Translations under genes and position numbers: made by a program
Part shown: positions 1 to 7,483 of the stretch, piece by piece
How the letters are laid out: each line of letters starts with the position of its first letter
Position numbering within the stretch: the stretch's first letter is position 1
Source of the DNA: Streptomyces griseoflavus
GTDB taxonomy: Bacteria; Actinomycetota; Actinomycetes; Streptomycetales; Streptomycetaceae
Assembly: GCF_014649995.1 (NCBI RefSeq)
Contig: NZ_BMUC01000011.1
Location: forward strand, 169,916-233,915
Direction: 5' to 3'
DNA: 64,000 bases
Notes under the pieces: model-generated
Seen by the model: only the letters and a program-made list of their open reading frames with translations
What the model was told of the DNA's origin: nothing
Databases searched by the model: none

Positions 1-53
1 CGGACCGCCCCCCGTGGTAGCGGACTCCGCGGACGGGGCGCCGGGACGCGCGA

Positions 54-84
54 GGCGGCAGGACCCGCGCGGGGTCCTGCCGCC
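54..84 (-). terminator. Intrinsic-type terminator of the DUF1996 gene
   Basis: A perfect 13-bp inverted repeat (left arm 54-66, right arm 72-84, 5-nt loop) lies 20 nt beyond the stop codon of the leftward DUF1996 gene. There is no U-tract, which is usual for Streptomyces hairpin terminators. Confidence 0.65.
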
Positions 85-104
85 GTGTACGTGGCGCGGA
101 GGGA

Positions 105-2216
105 TCAGGCGCTGCGCCGCACGCTCCGCAGGACGAAGAAGCCGAAGATCACCAGCACTCCGCCGAGCGCGGCCGGCCAGAGCTGCGCCCCGGTCTCGGC
201 CAGGCTGCCGCCCTGGGCCTGCGCCCCGGTCCGGTCCTCGGCCCCGAGCTCCGGGAGGCTGCCGGGCACCTCGGCGGCCTGGGCCGCCTGGCCGCCGTCG
301 TCCTTGCCGCCCTTGCCGCCCTTGTCACCGCCCTGGTTCCCGGCGCCGGTGTCCGCGGCCGGGGTCGAGGCCTTGACACCGGGCTGCTCGGTGGCGTCGC
401 CGCCCGCGGGCTGCTCCGTGGCGGGGTCGTCGGCCGGGGCCCCGGACGGCTGCTCCTGACCGCCGTCGCCCTTGTCGCCACCCTTGTCGCCGCCGTCGCC
501 CTTGTCGCCACCCTTGTCGCCGCCGTCGCCCTTGTCGCCATCCTTGTCGCCGCCGTCGCCCTGGTTGCCGTCGTCGCCGGGCTTGCCGCCGCCGTCGCCG
601 CCCTGGCCCGGGTCGTCGGGCGTGGCCGTGGGCTGCGGCTGCTGGGGCTCCTCGCCCTGGTCGCCGCCACCACCGTTGCCGCCGTCACCACCGGCGCCCG
701 CACCACAGGTGCGGCCCTCGTTGATGCACTCGACCATCTCGTTCATCAGGCCCTCGTCGAAGACGTTGATGAAGTCGCCGTGGTCCGTGATCGGCTTGTG
801 CAGCTGCTCCGGGAAGGAGTCCACGGCGAACAGCGGCGTGGTCTTCCCGCCGTCGTTCAGGCTCGGCGCGTCGACGTCGTAGACGATGCGCTGCACCAGC
901 TGCGGCACGGGCTTGAAGCCGGACGGGCAGTTGCCCTGGGCGTCCATGAACGCCATGTGCGTACGGTGGTTGGCGCTGTCGGTGTTGCGGCCGTCCCAGC
1001 AGCTCTGGAAGTCGAAGGTGCGCACCACGTCGCTGCCCTGCGGGCACAGCGGGTACTTGTCGGTCAGCTGCCGGTCCTCGAAACCGGTGCAGCTCCAGGA
1101 CGCGTTGGCGTTGCCGGGGCCGTTGACGAACGACTTGGCGTCGCCTGTGATGATGCGCAGCAGCCGCGGCATGGCGGTGACCTCGCCCTGCGGGTTGCCC
1201 ACGAACGTCAGGGTGACTTCCTTGGGCGTGACGATCTCGCCCACGTTGCCCTCGATGCCGCCGCCCGGCGAGTCGGCGTCCTGCTCCCGGACACCGTTCT
1301 GCAGGCGCAGCACCGGCCAGTAGTACGACGACCGGTCGCCCTGGTCCACGCAGCTGGTGTCCGCCTTGGCCAGGTCCTCGTCGCTGGAGAAGGCGTTGGT
1401 GACCTGGTTGCCGATGTAGTCGTGGAAGTGGTGGGCACCGTTGCTGACACCCGGGGCGGCGATCACGTTGTCCGAGTTGAACACGCCGTTCTCGTTGACA
1501 CCGCACTCGCTGGTGAAGGTGCCGCGGGAGGCGTTGCCCGTCTGCTGGGGCCGGGAGACGTTGGGCTGGACGCTGTTGATGTCGACGTAGTCGCCGGCCA
1601 CGGGTCCGTTGCCGGCCTGGCCGCCGTTCCCGCCCTGATCCTGGTCCTGGTCCTGGCCCTGACCGTCCTGGCCCTGATCCTGACCGCCCTGGTCCTGGCC
1701 GTCGCCCCCGTCGCCGCCCTGCTCGCCGTTGCCCTCCTGCCCGGCGTCCGGCTGCGCGGGGGCGTTGCCGGACTCGCGCACGGCACAGGCGGCGAGTTCG
1801 TCGAGGCCCTCGGGCCGGTCGCCCACCCGGTCGATCGCGGTGGCGATACGCGCGAGCGTCGCGGAACGCTTCTCCTTCAGCGGTCCCGCGATCGCGTTGT
1901 CGGCGAAGCCCGGGTCCTGCCGGAGAGCGTCGGCGGACTCCCCGATGCGCTTGTAGGCGTCGGCGATCTGCGCGTCCAGGGCGGCGAGTTCCTTGTCCAC
2001 CTCCGGCCGCGCCTGCTCGGGCACCGAGGTCAGCCGGGTGGCCACGTCCGGGCAGTCGATCGTGGCGCCGGAGAGCACCCGCGCGTCGCCCGTGCCGCCC
2101 TCCTCCGTCGCGGAAGCGTAGACGTTGGCCGCCATCATCCCGCCTCCGCCCAGGATCAGGGCGAATGCGGCGAGCGTCGCGCGCTGTTTGGGGCGTCTGC
2201 GTGTGTTGCGTGCCAA
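105..2216 (-). CDS. DUF1996 protein, sortase-anchored wall protein
   Basis: The predicted product is a 703-aa exported protein. I chose the TTG start at 2216 because GTAGGAG sits 9 nt upstream and the N-terminus then reads as a signal peptide (basic start, hydrophobic run near residues 15-30, ending around VYASA). A helical region of about 150 residues follows, then a Q/D/G-rich linker, then the DUF1996 domain (landmarks [24 protein letters not shown]). A second long linker rich in G, D and K contains decapeptide repeats. The C-terminus is a cell-wall sorting signal: LAETG, a hydrophobic helix and the tail RRSA. LAxTG is the motif of class E sortases of high-GC Gram-positives, so attachment to peptidoglycan is expected. 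What DUF1996 binds or cleaves is not known to me. No sortase gene is in the window. Confidence 0.88.
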   Translation of the reverse strand: MARNTRRRPKQRATLAAFALILGGGGMMAANVYASATEEGGTGDARVLSGATIDCPDVATRLTSVPEQARPEVDKELAALDAQIADAYKRIGESADALRQDPGFADNAIAGPLKEKRSATLARIATAIDRVGDRPEGLDELAACAVRESGNAPAQPDAGQEGNGEQGGDGGDGQDQGGQDQGQDGQGQDQDQDQGGNGGQAGNGPVAGDYVDINSVQPNVSRPQQTGNASRGTFTSECGVNENGVFNSDNVIAAPGVSNGAHHFHDYIGNQVTNAFSSDEDLAKADTSCVDQGDRSSYYWPVLRLQNGVREQDADSPGGGIEGNVGEIVTPKEVTLTFVGNPQGEVTAMPRLLRIITGDAKSFVNGPGNANASWSCTGFEDRQLTDKYPLCPQGSDVVRTFDFQSCWDGRNTDSANHRTHMAFMDAQGNCPSGFKPVPQLVQRIVYDVDAPSLNDGGKTTPLFAVDSFPEQLHKPITDHGDFINVFDEGLMNEMVECINEGRTCGAGAGGDGGNGGGGDQGEEPQQPQPTATPDDPGQGGDGGGKPGDDGNQGDGGDKDGDKGDGGDKGGDKGDGGDKGGDKGDGGQEQPSGAPADDPATEQPAGGDATEQPGVKASTPAADTGAGNQGGDKGGKGGKDDGGQAAQAAEVPGSLPELGAEDRTGAQAQGGSLAETGAQLWPAALGGVLVIFGFFVLRSVRRSA
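461..550 (-). repeat. Three tandem 30-bp units in the DUF1996 gene linker
   Basis: Units at 461-490, 491-520 and 521-550 are nearly identical and keep the reading frame. Each encodes the decapeptide [10 protein letters not shown] or a one-residue variant, extending the wall-spanning linker. Copy number may vary between strains, and assemblies can collapse such a tract. Confidence 0.85.
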
Positions 2217-2417
2217 GGCAGTACTCCTACGCTGTGTTGCGGGGGGTCGGCATGGGATTCCCACGCCCCATACGCAGAAGGGCCACCGTGTGTTCAACGG
2301 CACCGCGATTTCTTCCCCGGGTCCCGGGGAACGCGGCGCCCGGCAACCTCAGGTCCCCACCGGAGTCGGCACGCCCGGCGGGGACTTGAGGGGTGCGAGC
2401 GGCGAAGTGAGGCCAGG

Positions 2418-3092
2418 TCAGCCGAAGTTCACGTCACTGCACAGGAAGTACGTCTGGTCCATGTGCGAGGCCTGCCAGATCGTGTAGACCACGTGGCGGC
2501 CGCTGAGTCCGGACGTGCTCACCGGAATCGAGTAGTTCTGGGCGGGCGCGTACGAGCCCGTACTGGCCACCAGCCGCAGGTCGTTCCAGCCCATCGGCTG
2601 GGTGGCGGGGTCGAAGCCCTGCCGGGTGACGTAGACGCGGAAGTAGTCCGCGCCGTGGCTGGCCTGGTCGTACAGCCGGACCGTGAAGTTGTCGTCCACA
2701 CTCGTCGTCTTCCAGGCGCCCACCGTGTCCAGGGAGTTGTAGCGTCCGCCCTCGGTGCGCCCGCCGCTGCACAGCTGGCCGTCGGGGATCACGGCCTGGA
2801 AGTTGCCCGCGGAGCCGTTGCGGTAGAGGCCGTTCCAGTTCCACATGGCGTTGGGGTTGTCCTGCCACGCCTGCCAGCACATGGGGTCCTGCTGGGCCAT
2901 CGCGGGGTTCTGGAAGTCGCTCCCCCAGCGCTGCCAGCAGCCGTAGTTGCGGGACGCGGGGTCGACCACGGAGCCGTGGGCCACGGCGGTGCCGCTCCAG
3001 GGGATCAGCGAGAGCAGGGCCGCGACCACGACGGTCAGGACGAGCGAGAGGCGGGAGCGGACCGGTAACGCATCATGCGCATGCCAAACCAT
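2418..3092 (-). CDS. Secreted AA10 lytic polysaccharide monooxygenase
   Basis: The 224-aa product has a signal peptide (TM-like run about residues 15-32) ending in TAVA, so the mature protein begins with His39 of HGSVVDP, which is the copper-ligating N-terminal histidine of LPMOs. The second copper-brace histidine is probably His146 in QASHGADYF, and the DQTYFLCSDVNF end matches the AA10 axial Phe region. It is a single domain without a CBM. AA10 enzymes oxidatively cleave chitin or cellulose; the N-terminal third (NYGCW, PMCWQAW, NAMWNWNGLY) resembles small Streptomyces AA10 enzymes of both kinds, so the substrate is open. The CebR-type operator 64 bp upstream favours a link to cellulose use. 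AAGAAGGA precedes the ATG at a good distance. Confidence 0.93.
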   Translation of the reverse strand: MVWHAHDALPVRSRLSLVLTVVVAALLSLIPWSGTAVAHGSVVDPASRNYGCWQRWGSDFQNPAMAQQDPMCWQAWQDNPNAMWNWNGLYRNGSAGNFQAVIPDGQLCSGGRTEGGRYNSLDTVGAWKTTSVDDNFTVRLYDQASHGADYFRVYVTRQGFDPATQPMGWNDLRLVASTGSYAPAQNYSIPVSTSGLSGRHVVYTIWQASHMDQTYFLCSDVNFG

Positions 3093-3155
3093 GAAATCCT
3101 TCTTTCCGCTGTGGGGGTCGTGGGGGTACGGGAGCGCGTCGCCCGGCTGCGCCGG

Positions 3156-3169
3156 TGGGAGCGCTCCCA
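3156..3169. promoter_or_regulatory. CebR-type operator upstream of the LPMO gene
   Basis: The perfect 14-bp palindrome TGGGAGCGCTCCCA matches the binding site known for CebR, the LacI-family cellobiose-sensing repressor of Streptomyces. It lies 64 bp upstream of the LPMO start codon, a position suited to repression of its promoter. The cebR gene itself is not in this window. Confidence 0.8.
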
Positions 3170-3275
3170 GTGCACAGGCTGCGCCTCTCGCGACGGAGCG
3201 GCAATGCGCATTCGCGCCACTTCCCGGCGGGCCGTGGCGCGTTCGATGCCCTTCGACACATGCGGGCCCGGCCGC

Positions 3276-3908
3276 TCAGAGCCGGTCGAGGTCCCCTGTC
3301 GTACGCCCGAGGCAGACGACCGAATCGTCCAGCGGCGCGTCGATCTCCTCGAAGCCCATGCGGTCGTAGAAGGCCCGGGCGGGTGCGTTGGCCGTCACCA
3401 TGACGAGGTGGACGGCGGGCACTCCCCCGTCCCGCAGCGCGGCGAGGAGGGTCCGCATCAGCTGCCGGCCGTGGCCTCGGCCCTGCCACTCGGGCAGCAG
3501 GTCGATGTGCAGGTGGGCCGGCCACGCGGCCAGTTCGGGGACGACCATGCGCTCGGGGTGGTGCAGCAGCCAGGCGATCTCCTCGTCCGGCGTCCGCGGG
3601 GGCCCGGACGGCTCGGGGTGACGATCGGCGACCAGGGGGAGCCACGCGGCCCGGAAGGCGCGGGCGAAGCGGGCCGTGTCGGCGGTTCCGACGACGTAGC
3701 CGACCGCCCGGCCCGTCCCGTCGTCCAGCACGAAGGCCAGTTCGGGCTCCAGGTGGACGTAGGGGGCCGCGAAGGTGGCGGGGAAGACGGCGGGGTCGCG
3801 GTAATGGGGACGGCTGTCCTGACCGATGTGCGCGGTGCGGACACAGATGTCGTCGAGGGCGGCCCGGTCCTCGCGGCGGTACGGGCGGATCCTGGGGGAC
3901 TCGGTCAT
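3276..3908 (-). CDS. GNAT family N-acetyltransferase
   Basis: The protein of about 210 aa starts MTESPRIRPYRRED, a typical GNAT beginning. The acetyl-CoA binding region is visible as LLPEWQGRGHGRQLMRTLLA, followed by the C-terminal GNAT strand-helix (VTANAPARAFYDRMGFEEI). The substrate cannot be told. A second ATG three codons upstream (3917) has AGAGGG at closer spacing and could be the true start. A CebR-type palindrome sits 20 bp upstream of the ATG at 3908. Confidence 0.85.
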   Translation of the reverse strand: MTESPRIRPYRREDRAALDDICVRTAHIGQDSRPHYRDPAVFPATFAAPYVHLEPELAFVLDDGTGRAVGYVVGTADTARFARAFRAAWLPLVADRHPEPSGPPRTPDEEIAWLLHHPERMVVPELAAWPAHLHIDLLPEWQGRGHGRQLMRTLLAALRDGGVPAVHLVMVTANAPARAFYDRMGFEEIDAPLDDSVVCLGRTTGDLDRL

Positions 3909-3927
3909 GCCAGGCATCCTGCCCTCT

Positions 3928-3941
3928 TGGGAGCGCTCCCA
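3928..3941. promoter_or_regulatory. Second CebR-type operator
   Basis: This is an exact second copy of TGGGAGCGCTCCCA, 759 bp from the first. It lies between the leftward GNAT gene and the rightward YihY gene, overlapping the presumed promoter or leader of the GNAT gene. It could control either divergent gene, or act as an auxiliary operator for the LPMO gene through looping. Confidence 0.7.
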
Positions 3942-4014
3942 CAAGCGGTGTGGCGGCGGCGCCCGGCGTCGCGGCCGGGGGCGTGACATCGCGGTCGCGG
4001 GTTACTCGTGGTCC

Positions 4015-5142
4015 ATGAGGCTGCATATCCCGGGGCGGAACGACAGACAGGCCCACGAGAACGCGACGGACGAGCACCGCGCGGACGACGGGGCGCGGCG
4101 CGACGGACCGGACGCGCCCCGTCCGGCCGACGGGGCGCGGCGCCACGAGCCGGAGGAACCCGGTCCGAGCGACCGGGTGGAGCGGGCGGCGCCGGACTCC
4201 CTGACCAAGCTGCCGAAAGGGGCGTGGGGCGCGGCGCTGAAGGGCAGTCTGCGCGAGTTCAAGGACGACGAGCTCACCGACCGGGCCGCGGCCCTGACGT
4301 ACTACGGTGTGCTGTCGCTGTTCCCGGCGCTGCTGGCGCTGGTGTCGATCCTGGGTCTCACCGGCAAGTCCACCACCGACAAGGTGGTGGACAACCTCCA
4401 GGAGCTCACCGCCCCCGGCGCGGCCCGCGACATCATGACCCAGGCGGTGGAGCAGTTGCAGGGCCGGGCGGGCATCGGCTCGCTCGTGGCGATCGTGAGT
4501 CTGGTGCTGGCCATCTGGTCGGCTTCGGGCTACGTGGCGGCGTTCATGCGCTCGTCGAACGCGGTCTACGACATGCCTGAGGGGCGCCCCGTCTGGAAGG
4601 TGCTGCCGGTACGGGTCGGGGTGACGGTCGCGCTGATGGTGATGGCCGTGATCAGCGCGCTGATCGTGGTGTTCACCGGCGGGCTGGCCCGGCAGGCGGG
4701 CGATCTGCTCGGGCTCGGCGACACCGCGCTGACCGTGTGGTCGATCGCCAAGTGGCCGGTGCTGGTCCTGCTGGTCACGATGATGATCGCGCTGCTGTAC
4801 TGGGCGGCCCCCAACGCCAAGATCAGGGGCTTCCGGTGGATCACGCCGGGCAGTTTCCTGGCGCTGGTGATCTGGCTGCTCGCCTCCGCCGGGTTCGCCC
4901 TCTACGTCGCCAACTTCGGCTCGTACAACAAGACGTACGGCACGATGGCGGGTGTCATCGTGTTCCTGATCTGGCTGTGGATCTCCAACCTGGCCATTCT
5001 GCTGGGGCTGGAGTTCGACGCGGAGATCGCCCGGCAGCGGGCCATCGCCGGGGGGCATCCGCCGGAGGCGGAGCCGTACACCCGGCCGCGCGACACGCGG
5101 GCCTGGGACGAGCAGGACCGGCGACGCCTGGACGACACCTGA
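4015..5142 (+). CDS. YihY/BrkB family inner-membrane protein
   Basis: The 375-aa product has a charged, disordered N-terminus of about 70 residues, then the family signature FKDDELTDRAAALTYYGVLS and six hydrophobic segments. Conserved features include NAVYDMPEGRPVWK, the AAPNAK loop and FGSYNKTYGTMAGVIVFLIW before the last helix. The family was once misnamed ribonuclease BN; its molecular function is unclear (envelope protein, possibly transport). The start is uncertain: no Shine-Dalgarno site is seen before ATG 4015, so the mRNA may be leaderless. Confidence 0.88.
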   Translation: MRLHIPGRNDRQAHENATDEHRADDGARRDGPDAPRPADGARRHEPEEPGPSDRVERAAPDSLTKLPKGAWGAALKGSLREFKDDELTDRAAALTYYGVLSLFPALLALVSILGLTGKSTTDKVVDNLQELTAPGAARDIMTQAVEQLQGRAGIGSLVAIVSLVLAIWSASGYVAAFMRSSNAVYDMPEGRPVWKVLPVRVGVTVALMVMAVISALIVVFTGGLARQAGDLLGLGDTALTVWSIAKWPVLVLLVTMMIALLYWAAPNAKIRGFRWITPGSFLALVIWLLASAGFALYVANFGSYNKTYGTMAGVIVFLIWLWISNLAILLGLEFDAEIARQRAIAGGHPPEAEPYTRPRDTRAWDEQDRRRLDDT

Positions 5143-5162
5143 GGGGACCGGCCGGCCTCACC

Positions 5163-5202
5163 GAGGGCCGCCCCGGCGCCTGCGGCTGCCGGGGCGGCCC
5201 TC
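5163..5202. terminator. Bidirectional terminator hairpin
   Basis: A perfect 15-bp inverted repeat (5163-5177 with 5188-5202, 10-nt loop) lies between the convergent YihY and flavodoxin-like genes and ends 2 nt from the stop codon of the latter. Confidence 0.75.
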
Positions 5203-5203
5203 C

Positions 5204-5656
5204 TCAGTCCGTCAGGCCCGCCGCGAGCGTGGCGCCCAGTTCCCAGCAGCGCTCGGTGGCGGCCTTGTCGGGCTCGCCGGTGACGGTCACCGGCTCCGCC
5301 GCGCGGCGCCAGCCCAGCCCCGTCGTGATCGTCTCGATGCCCCGCAGTGCGCCCGTGACGTCGCTGCCGCCGTGCACGTAGTACCCGAAGGGGCGGCCCC
5401 GGGTGGCGTCCAGGCACGGGTAGTACACCTGGTCGAGGAAGTGTTTGAGGGCGCCCGACATGTAGCCGAGGTTGGCCGGGGTGCCGAGGAGGTAGCCGTC
5501 GGCCTCCAGCACGTCGGTGGCGGTGGCGGACAGGGCGGCCCGCCGCACCACCCGCACGTCCTCGATCTCCGGGGCGGTGGCACCGGCCAGGACCGCTTCG
5601 AACATCGCCTGGCAGTTGGGTGAGGGCGTGTGGTGGACGATCAGCAGAGTGGGCAC
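5204..5656 (-). CDS. Flavodoxin-like NAD(P)H-dependent oxidoreductase
   Basis: The 150-aa protein begins VPTLLIVHHTPSPNCQAMFEAVL: a beta strand followed by the FMN phosphate loop T-P-S-P-N. Later LGTPANLGYMSGALKHFLDQ is the usual FMN isoalloxazine loop of the WrbA/flavodoxin superfamily. It is expected to bind FMN and reduce quinones or similar acceptors in the cytosol. The GTG start at 5656 is chosen because the longer frame has no recognisable leader; its Shine-Dalgarno site (CAGGG) is weak. It is divergent from the methyltransferase with 108 bp between. Confidence 0.85.
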   Translation of the reverse strand: MPTLLIVHHTPSPNCQAMFEAVLAGATAPEIEDVRVVRRAALSATATDVLEADGYLLGTPANLGYMSGALKHFLDQVYYPCLDATRGRPFGYYVHGGSDVTGALRGIETITTGLGWRRAAEPVTVTGEPDKAATERCWELGATLAAGLTD

Positions 5657-5764
5657 ATGCCGACCCTGCCGTGCCGGTCGCCGCGCCCGCAAGCCGGGGC
5701 CGTTGTGAGCGGAGGGCCGGGGGTGGCACGATGCCCGGCATCGGTACTGCGGAGACGGGGGTGT

Positions 5765-6421
5765 GTGGTGGTCGACGAGGGTCACGGGTCACCGGCGGCG
5801 GCGGTGTTCGACGCGCTGGGCGGCGAGTACGAGAAGGCGTTCGCCTCCTCGGCGGCGCATCGCGCGTCCCTGGGATGGCTGCTCGGACGGCTGGCACCCG
5901 GGAGCAGGGTGCTGGACGTGGGCAGCGGCACCGGCCGCCCCACGGCCGCCGTGCTCGCCGGAGCCGGGCACCGGGTGCTGGGCGTGGACGTGTCGCCGGT
6001 GATGGTGGAGATCGCCTCCCGGCAGGTTCCCGAGGCCGAGTTCCGCTGCGCGGACGTCCGCCGGACGGCTCTGGAGGACGGCTCCTTCGACGCGGTCTGC
6101 GTGTACTTCGCGCTGCTGCAGATGCCCCGGGCGGAACAGTCCGCGCTGGTGCGCCGGCTGGTACGGGCGCTGAGACCGGGTGGCCTGCTCGCGCTGGCCA
6201 CCGTGCCGCTGGACGTCGAGGAGTTCGACGGAGTGTTCATGGGACAGCCCGTACGGGTCACCAGTTTCGCGGCGGAGGACCTCGTCGCCCTCGTACGCGA
6301 GGCGGGGCTGACGGTCGAGTCGCAGGAGAGCGTGATGTTCACCCCGAGCCACCCCGACGCACGCCCCGAACCCCACCTCTTCCTGCACTGCCGCCGCGAG
6401 CCCGCGCGGGGCGCCGGCTGA
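5765..6421 (+). CDS. Class I SAM-dependent methyltransferase
   Basis: The 218-aa protein carries the SAM-binding glycine loop LDVGSGTGRPTAAVL near residues 45-60, the acidic strand GVDVSPVMVEIA, and the post-II segment FDAVCVYFALLQMP. This is the Methyltransf_25/11 type acting on small molecules; the substrate is unknown. GTG 5765 is chosen because GGAG lies 10 nt upstream; GTG 5768 is possible. Two neighbouring GTG codons and the absence of a downstream partner suggest a stand-alone gene. Confidence 0.85.
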   Translation: MVVDEGHGSPAAAVFDALGGEYEKAFASSAAHRASLGWLLGRLAPGSRVLDVGSGTGRPTAAVLAGAGHRVLGVDVSPVMVEIASRQVPEAEFRCADVRRTALEDGSFDAVCVYFALLQMPRAEQSALVRRLVRALRPGGLLALATVPLDVEEFDGVFMGQPVRVTSFAAEDLVALVREAGLTVESQESVMFTPSHPDARPEPHLFLHCRREPARGAG

Positions 6422-6561
6422 CGGCCGGGCGGGGCGGTGCGTCGGTGTCCTGCCCGGCCGGCGGGGCTCCGCGTGCGTTCCGGGCGGTGGGCGCCGCGGC
6501 GCCGGCGGGCTTGCGGGTGACGCGGACACGGCGCCGGTACGGGAAGGTGCCCCGCGTGGGG

Positions 6562-6912
6562 TCACGGCAGGGGCTTCGGCTCCTTCCGGTCGGCCTGGAG
6601 GTCCGCGAGGAGTTCGGCCTGGCCGGCCAGGACACCGGAGAGGATGGTGCGGGCCACCCGGAGCAGTTCCGCCACGTGCGGGCTGGTGAGCGAGTAGTAC
6701 ACGGTCGAGCCCTCCTTGCGGCCGACCACCAGGTTGGCCCGCCGCAGCACCGCGAGCTGCTGCGAGAGGTGGGCCGGCTCGATGCCCACCTCGGGGAGCA
6801 TCTCCGCGACCGCGTGCTCGCGCTCGCTGAGCAGTTCCAGCACGCGAATGCGGGCGGGGTGGCCCAGGGTCTTGAAGAACTCGGCCTTCAGCTGGTACAG
6901 CGGCGTGGTCAT
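6562..6912 (-). CDS. ArsR-family winged-helix repressor without cysteines
   Basis: The 116-aa protein has the ArsR HTH core (FKTLGHPARIRVLELLSE, then HLSQQLAVLRRANLV and the wing GRKEGSTVYYSL). It contains no cysteine at all, so the classical ELCVCDL metal site is absent and the inducer is not likely to be arsenite, cadmium or zinc through thiolates. AAAGGGGA precedes ATG 6912. It lies downstream of, and on the same strand as, the SulP transporter and ATPase genes, with its own 148-bp upstream region, suggesting it regulates them. Confidence 0.88.
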   Translation of the reverse strand: MTTPLYQLKAEFFKTLGHPARIRVLELLSEREHAVAEMLPEVGIEPAHLSQQLAVLRRANLVVGRKEGSTVYYSLTSPHVAELLRVARTILSGVLAGQAELLADLQADRKEPKPLP

Positions 6913-7060
6913 CGTGCCGTCCCCTTTCCGGCGCGGCAGCACGGCCCGGACGGCCGGTCCTCGGTCCCTCGCCTCATCTGCTCGTCGACACCCGCCTCGA
7001 CACTTTCCGACATTAGCAACTTCATACATCCCGGCCGTCCGGCGGCCGGCTCCGCCGGTC

Positions 7061-7483
7061 TCACAGCGGCAGGGTGATCCAGATGCTCTTGCCCCCGCCG
7101 TCGGCGTCGCCCCGGACGACGGCGGTGCCGCCCAGGCCGTGGGTCAGTTCCACCACGGTGGCCAGGCCGCCCTCCCCCGCCCCGTGCGTGCCGGACAGCC
7201 GGGGCCGGTGGGGATGGCGGTCGTGCACGGCGAGGACCAGGCAGTCGGGGCCCGCCGCGTAGACGACCGTGGTCCGCGGGGAGGCCACGGCCGCGTGCCG
7301 GACGCTGTTGGTGACCAGTTCGCTCAGGATGAGCAGCGCCGGTCCCACGGCCGGGTGGCGGTCGCCGATGCCCCACTCCGCCAGGGCGCGTTCGGCGGTC
7401 TCGCGGGCGAGGCGCACCGCGCGGGGCTGCGTGGGCAGGGTGAGCACATGGCGGTGCGGCAGGGAGTTCAGTGCCGGGGTCAC
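7061..7483 (-). CDS. Anti-sigma-type ATP-binding protein (HATPase_c)
   Basis: The 140-aa protein is a single GHKL ATPase domain of the SpoIIAB/RsbW type: N-box ELVTNSVRHA (residues 55-64) and a G-loop near GEGGLATVVELTHGLG. Such proteins bind ATP and act as anti-sigma factors or serine kinases of STAS proteins. The GTG start overlaps the TGA of the SulP gene (GTGA), and GGGAGG lies within the end of that gene, so translation is coupled to a transporter that itself ends in a STAS domain. Streptomyces has many such orphans; the partner is unknown. Confidence 0.85.
   Translation of the reverse strand: MTPALNSLPHRHVLTLPTQPRAVRLARETAERALAEWGIGDRHPAVGPALLILSELVTNSVRHAAVASPRTTVVYAAGPDCLVLAVHDRHPHRPRLSGTHGAGEGGLATVVELTHGLGGTAVVRGDADGGGKSIWITLPL

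Noticed and set aside
780-3068. Very long plus-strand open frame opposite the DUF1996 and LPMO genes
   Set aside because: It is a mirror of genuine minus-strand genes; it lacks domain signatures and spans two genes with clear signal peptides and motifs.
6422-6561. GGCCGGGC/GCCCGGCC arms after the methyltransferase gene as terminator
   Set aside because: The loop would exceed 20 nt and competing pairings are as good, so the hairpin is not convincing.
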